Shown one piece after another: positions 61,598 through 64,000 of a stretch of DNA of 64,000 nucleotides. The DNA is from Paraburkholderia sacchari. Lineage in GTDB: Bacteria > Pseudomonadota > Gammaproteobacteria > Burkholderiales > Burkholderiaceae. Where the stretch lies: the NCBI RefSeq assembly GCF_000785435.2, contig NZ_JTDB02000016.1, positions 39,926-103,925 of the forward strand, written 5' to 3'. How positions within the stretch are numbered: position 1 is the first letter of the stretch; each line of letters opens with the position of its first letter. Made by a program: the position numbers and the translations under genes. Under the pieces are notes generated by a model, which worked only from the letters and a program-made list of their open reading frames with translations, was not told the DNA's origin and did no database searches.

Positions 61598-62485
61598 GTG
61601 AACAAAATTGTCTTCCCTGGAGTCACTGCGCGAATCTTGCCGGCGCCGCTCGCACGCCCGGTGTGCGCGGCGCTAATGAGCGCTTTCATGCTGGGCGGCT
61701 GCGCCCACCAGCAAACGGCGGCCCAGCGCGAGCCTGCGCAATCGAACGTGCCGTCGCCGCTCAACGACCTCGGTAGCGGGTCGGGCGAGGGCAGTACGGC
61801 AACAATCGATGTGCACGCAACGAATGCGCTAGATGCCATGGGCCAGTATCTGCGCTCGTTGCGCACCTTCGAAGTCGATGCCGACACCGCCACCGACGTC
61901 GTGCTCGACAGTGGCCAAAACGTGGCGTTCCTGCATCACACCGTGCTCAAGGTCAAGCGGCCCGATCGACTGCGCGCGGACATCACGGGGAACGGCAACG
62001 TGCGCGGCATGGTCTATGACGGCCATCGCTTCACGATCTTCAACCAGAAGAAGGGCTACTACGCGCGACACGACGCGCCGCCCACGCTCGACGGGCTGGT
62101 GCGCGACCTCGCCGCCAACTGGCATATCGAAACGCCGCTCGTCGACCTGTTCTATTGGGGCAACGGCAAGCCCGACAACAGCGCGATTCAATCGGCGCAA
62201 ACGCTTGGTGACGAGAAGATCGACACGCGCACCTGCACGCACTACGCGTACCGGGAAGCGGACGTTGACTGGGAGCTGTGGATCGAAACGGGGCGCAGGC
62301 CGCTGCCGTGCAAGATGATCATTACCGACACGACCCAGCCGACGCGGCCCCGCCATGACGTGACGTACCACTGGAGGCTCAATCCGGCCTTCGCGGCGTC
62401 AACGTTCGTGTTCCGTCCGCGCCTCGGCGCGCGGCAGATCGAACTCAAACCCGCGGAGCATTCGCCTTACGCTGAGGCGGAATGA
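61598..62485 (+). CDS. DUF2092 family lipoprotein-like protein
   Basis: A 295-residue protein with a GTG start; AGGAGA lies six bases upstream. A signal segment with a lipobox-like LGGCAHQQ (Cys35) is followed by a LolA/DUF2092-type beta-sheet domain: LRSLRTFEVDADTATDVVLD, MVYDGHRFTIFNQKKGYYAR and ELWIETGRRPLPCKMIITDT. The family is thought to bind lipid or be linked to lipoprotein transport, without proof. Its stop overlaps the ATG of the next gene (ATGA), so the two form an operon. Confidence 0.82.
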   Translation: MNKIVFPGVTARILPAPLARPVCAALMSAFMLGGCAHQQTAAQREPAQSNVPSPLNDLGSGSGEGSTATIDVHATNALDAMGQYLRSLRTFEVDADTATDVVLDSGQNVAFLHHTVLKVKRPDRLRADITGNGNVRGMVYDGHRFTIFNQKKGYYARHDAPPTLDGLVRDLAANWHIETPLVDLFYWGNGKPDNSAIQSAQTLGDEKIDTRTCTHYAYREADVDWELWIETGRRPLPCKMIITDTTQPTRPRHDVTYHWRLNPAFAASTFVFRPRLGARQIELKPAEHSPYAEAE

Positions 62486-63031
62486 CAAAGCCGAATCACG
62501 CACGGCGAGCCATCGCCGAGAGCCTCGTGACGTCGATGGTGCCGGCCTCACCCGCAGCGCTTGCGTTCCGTGGCATGGCGCGCACCAGCATTCATCCGAT
62601 GAGCGGCAATTTCGCAGGCGGACAGCTCTCGCGGCCCGGCTTCAATGGCGGGGGAACAGTTCCATGGCGGCCAGCCGGGACCGCATCCGGAGCCTGGCCC
62701 CGGGCCAGGGCCGCATCCGCCGGGGCCGCCGCCGGGACCTGAGCCGCATCCGCCCGTACCACCACCGAGACCCGTGCCGCATCCTCCCGGCCCGCCGCCG
62801 CCTCCGTTGCCTCCACCGAATTGGGGAGGCGGATGGTATGTCGACCCGGTCGCGGCGGCCGTTACCGTTGGCATGACCGCCGCTGTGGTTGGCACGATGG
62901 TGGCAAGCCTGCCGCCATCGTGCAGCCCAGTGATGATCGGCGGCACGACTTACGAGCAATGCGGTGCGACCTGGTATCAACCTCAGTACATCGGTACACA
63001 GGTGCAATACGTCGTCGTGCCAGCGCCGTAG
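62482..63031 (+). pseudogene. Secreted Pro-rich protein, frame broken at a G5 run
   Basis: The first frame (from 62482) gives MTKPNHARRAIAESLVTSMV and FRGMARTSIHPMSG; it ends at 62742. Removing one G from GGGGG at 62650-62654 joins it to a second frame that continues through a long Pro/His/Gly stretch (PGPGPHPPGPPP) to a conserved end with VAAAVTVGMTAAVVGTMVAS, VMIGGTTYEQCGATWYQPQY and a stop at 63029-63031. Burkholderia DUF2092 genes are commonly followed by such proteins, so both halves belong to one gene. The break could be a mutation, a sequencing error or slippage. Confidence 0.75.
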
Positions 63032-63247
63032 TTGACGGCTCAGTGCGACGAGTGAAGGCGTGCAGGGCGGGGCGGCGAGGGCCCCGCATCAACTCCTTCG
63101 GTACCGGTGCGTGCGTCTTGCGGCATGTGCACGGGTGAATGGCACGCGGAAAATGGCCTAATTGCTTGAGGAGCGAGGGGGCTTAAGCAATTCTTAAGCT
63201 ACCGACGACGAGACTATCGGCCAAGTGCCAAAAAGTGTGCCGATGGA

Positions 63248-63724
63248 ATGAAAGCGATTTACGCCGATCTAAAGCGAGTCCGTATGCGTCCGACCTCGAG
63301 TCGCGTCGCGGTCCTGCATTTGTTCCACGAATTCCCGCACGAGCACATGACTGCCGACCAGGTTTTTCGGCGCGTGCCGCCTGAAACCGAGCAATGCAGT
63401 CTCGCGAGTGTGTACCGGGCGCTGGCGCAATTGCTGGACGCGGGCCTGATCACGAGCGCGTGGATTGGCGAGCAGCGCGTCGTGTATGAGCTCAATCGCG
63501 GTACGCGTCATTCACATCTGGTCTGCAGCGATTGCGGCACGATTTGTGATATCGACGATAACGCGCTCGAATCGCAGCACGAGGCCATTGCCGCCGCGCA
63601 CGAGTTTCGGTATGCAAGCGCAAGCCTTGTGATCTTCGGGCGCTGTGCGCAATGCGCGGCCTCGCTGAGTTCCGCTGTGCAGCGTGCGGGCGCGTTGCAT
63701 GGGATGGACCGACGCGTGCAATAG
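63248..63724 (+). CDS. Fur family transcriptional regulator
   Basis: A 158-residue metal-dependent regulator. The winged helix-turn-helix covers about residues 1-80 (RMRPTSSRVAVLHLFHEFPH, then SLASVYRALAQLLDAGLITS). The C-terminal dimer domain has RHSHLVCSDCGTICDID, with His and Cys-x-x-Cys ligands, and a second Cys pair CAQC near the end that would form a structural Zn site. It may sense iron, peroxide or Zn; PerR/Fur-type sensing cannot be told apart. It is a single gene before an insertion sequence. Confidence 0.88.
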   Translation: MKAIYADLKRVRMRPTSSRVAVLHLFHEFPHEHMTADQVFRRVPPETEQCSLASVYRALAQLLDAGLITSAWIGEQRVVYELNRGTRHSHLVCSDCGTICDIDDNALESQHEAIAAAHEFRYASASLVIFGRCAQCAASLSSAVQRAGALHGMDRRVQ

Positions 63725-63835
63725 TGCGGGATACCTGTGCGGTTGGATCTGGGCGGTAGTGGGTATCGCGAGGCCGATAAATTTGTAATTTGACATAAGA
63801 TAAATTATCGAAGTTTTTTGTGTTATGGCTTTTTT

Positions 63836-63873
63836 GAAATGTCCGATTCTGGCTCATTAGAAATGTCCGATTC
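63836..63873 (+). repeat. Direct repeat at the IS end
   Basis: GAAATGTCCGATTC is repeated at 63836-63849 and 63860-63873; such doubled motifs often serve as transposase binding sites. Confidence 0.75.
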
Positions 63874-63924
63874 CTGCCCTGGTTGAGGTGCACGCTCACA
63901 CGAGGCGTCGACCAGGGGCGAACC

Positions 63925-64000
63925 ATGAACGGACGTGAGCTGATCACGGCAAGCATGCGCGAACTCGAGCGGGTCAAGGTCATCGAGGCGGTCGTTGAAG
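63925..64000 (+). CDS. Transposase (5' part only)
   Basis: The 25 visible residues MNGRELITASMRELERVKVI continuing EAVVE resemble the start of ISNCY-family transposases, where a helix-turn-helix follows. The gene runs beyond base 64000. GGGGCGAACC upstream is a weak ribosome-binding site. Confidence 0.55.
   Translation, partial: MNGRELITASMRELERVKVIEAVVE

Larger units (their letters stand above)
63831..64000 (+). mobile_element. Left end of an insertion sequence (ISNCY/IS481-like), cut by the window edge
   Basis: Two copies of GAAATGTCCGATTC (63836-63849 and 63860-63873) are 24 bp apart, as in terminal repeats of a Burkholderia IS group, with a transposase start just inside. The outer boundary is uncertain, between about 63825 and 63836. 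Confidence 0.6.

Noticed and set aside
1..64000. CRISPR array, tRNA or rRNA genes
   Set aside because: No set of regularly spaced identical repeats longer than three copies and no tRNA- or rRNA-like sequence was recognised while reading; the tandem repeats found are adjacent and short.

Overview
The window is GC-rich chromosomal DNA whose gene content points to a Burkholderiaceae bacterium, most likely Paraburkholderia, Caballeronia or Burkholderia. This is inferred from protein families and codon usage, because no rRNA or tRNA is present to anchor it. Almost all of it is ordinary housekeeping, transport and regulatory genes; I see no prophage, CRISPR array or defence island. The right edge enters an insertion sequence.

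Layout. 1-870: the end of an OmpW-type porin and a small DUF1289 gene. 1010-5550: a putrescine/polyamine ABC importer (potFGHI) with a long leader. 5683-6651: a 42-aa hydrophobic small ORF and a methyltransferase. 6633-11223 (minus strand): a Baeyer-Villiger-type monooxygenase, a TPR membrane protein, a PspA/IM30 protein and a ribbon-helix-helix-like protein. 11736-14304: a class A penicillin-binding protein with a strong terminator, followed by a long inverted repeat carrying DnaA-box-like sequences. 15246-22175: a three-gene RND efflux operon with a divergent TetR regulator. 22195-26889 (minus strand): small proteins, a ClC channel with CBS domains, a glutathione S-transferase and a YeiH exporter, with a divergent LysR gene.

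28063-33512 is a complete 2-ketogluconate operon (kguE-kguK-kguT-kguD-ptxS) preceded by a perfect 20-bp palindrome that fits a PtxS operator. 33613-36001 holds a YhfC-type membrane protein, small conserved proteins and a Spy/LTXXQ periplasmic protein. 36291-38065 holds an AsnC-type regulator and a saccharopine-dehydrogenase-like enzyme separated by a 21-bp-phased operator array. 38132-40604 holds a P-loop kinase, a lipoprotein and CorA. 40766-47054 is a ribose-type system (rbsB, rbsA, rbsC, rbsR, rbsK). 47240-50099 holds a chemoreceptor and a hydratase. 50668-55744 is the conserved prkA-yeaH-spoVR stress operon. 55971-57647 is a SulP transporter.

57648-61350 is a zone of decay. Two sugar ABC permeases and their ATPase are each truncated or internally deleted, the LacI regulator is still intact, and an Orn/Lys/Arg decarboxylase survives only as a frameshifted C-terminal piece. 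After it come a DUF2092 lipoprotein, a frameshifted Pro-rich secreted protein, a Fur-family regulator and the start of an insertion sequence.

I did not find a clearly new multi-gene system. The observations most worth following are the DnaA-box inverted repeat at 14354-14441, the phased operator array at 36807-36860, the 42-aa hydrophobic ORF at 5683-5811, the structured leader before potF, and the pattern of internal deletions in 57648-59561.
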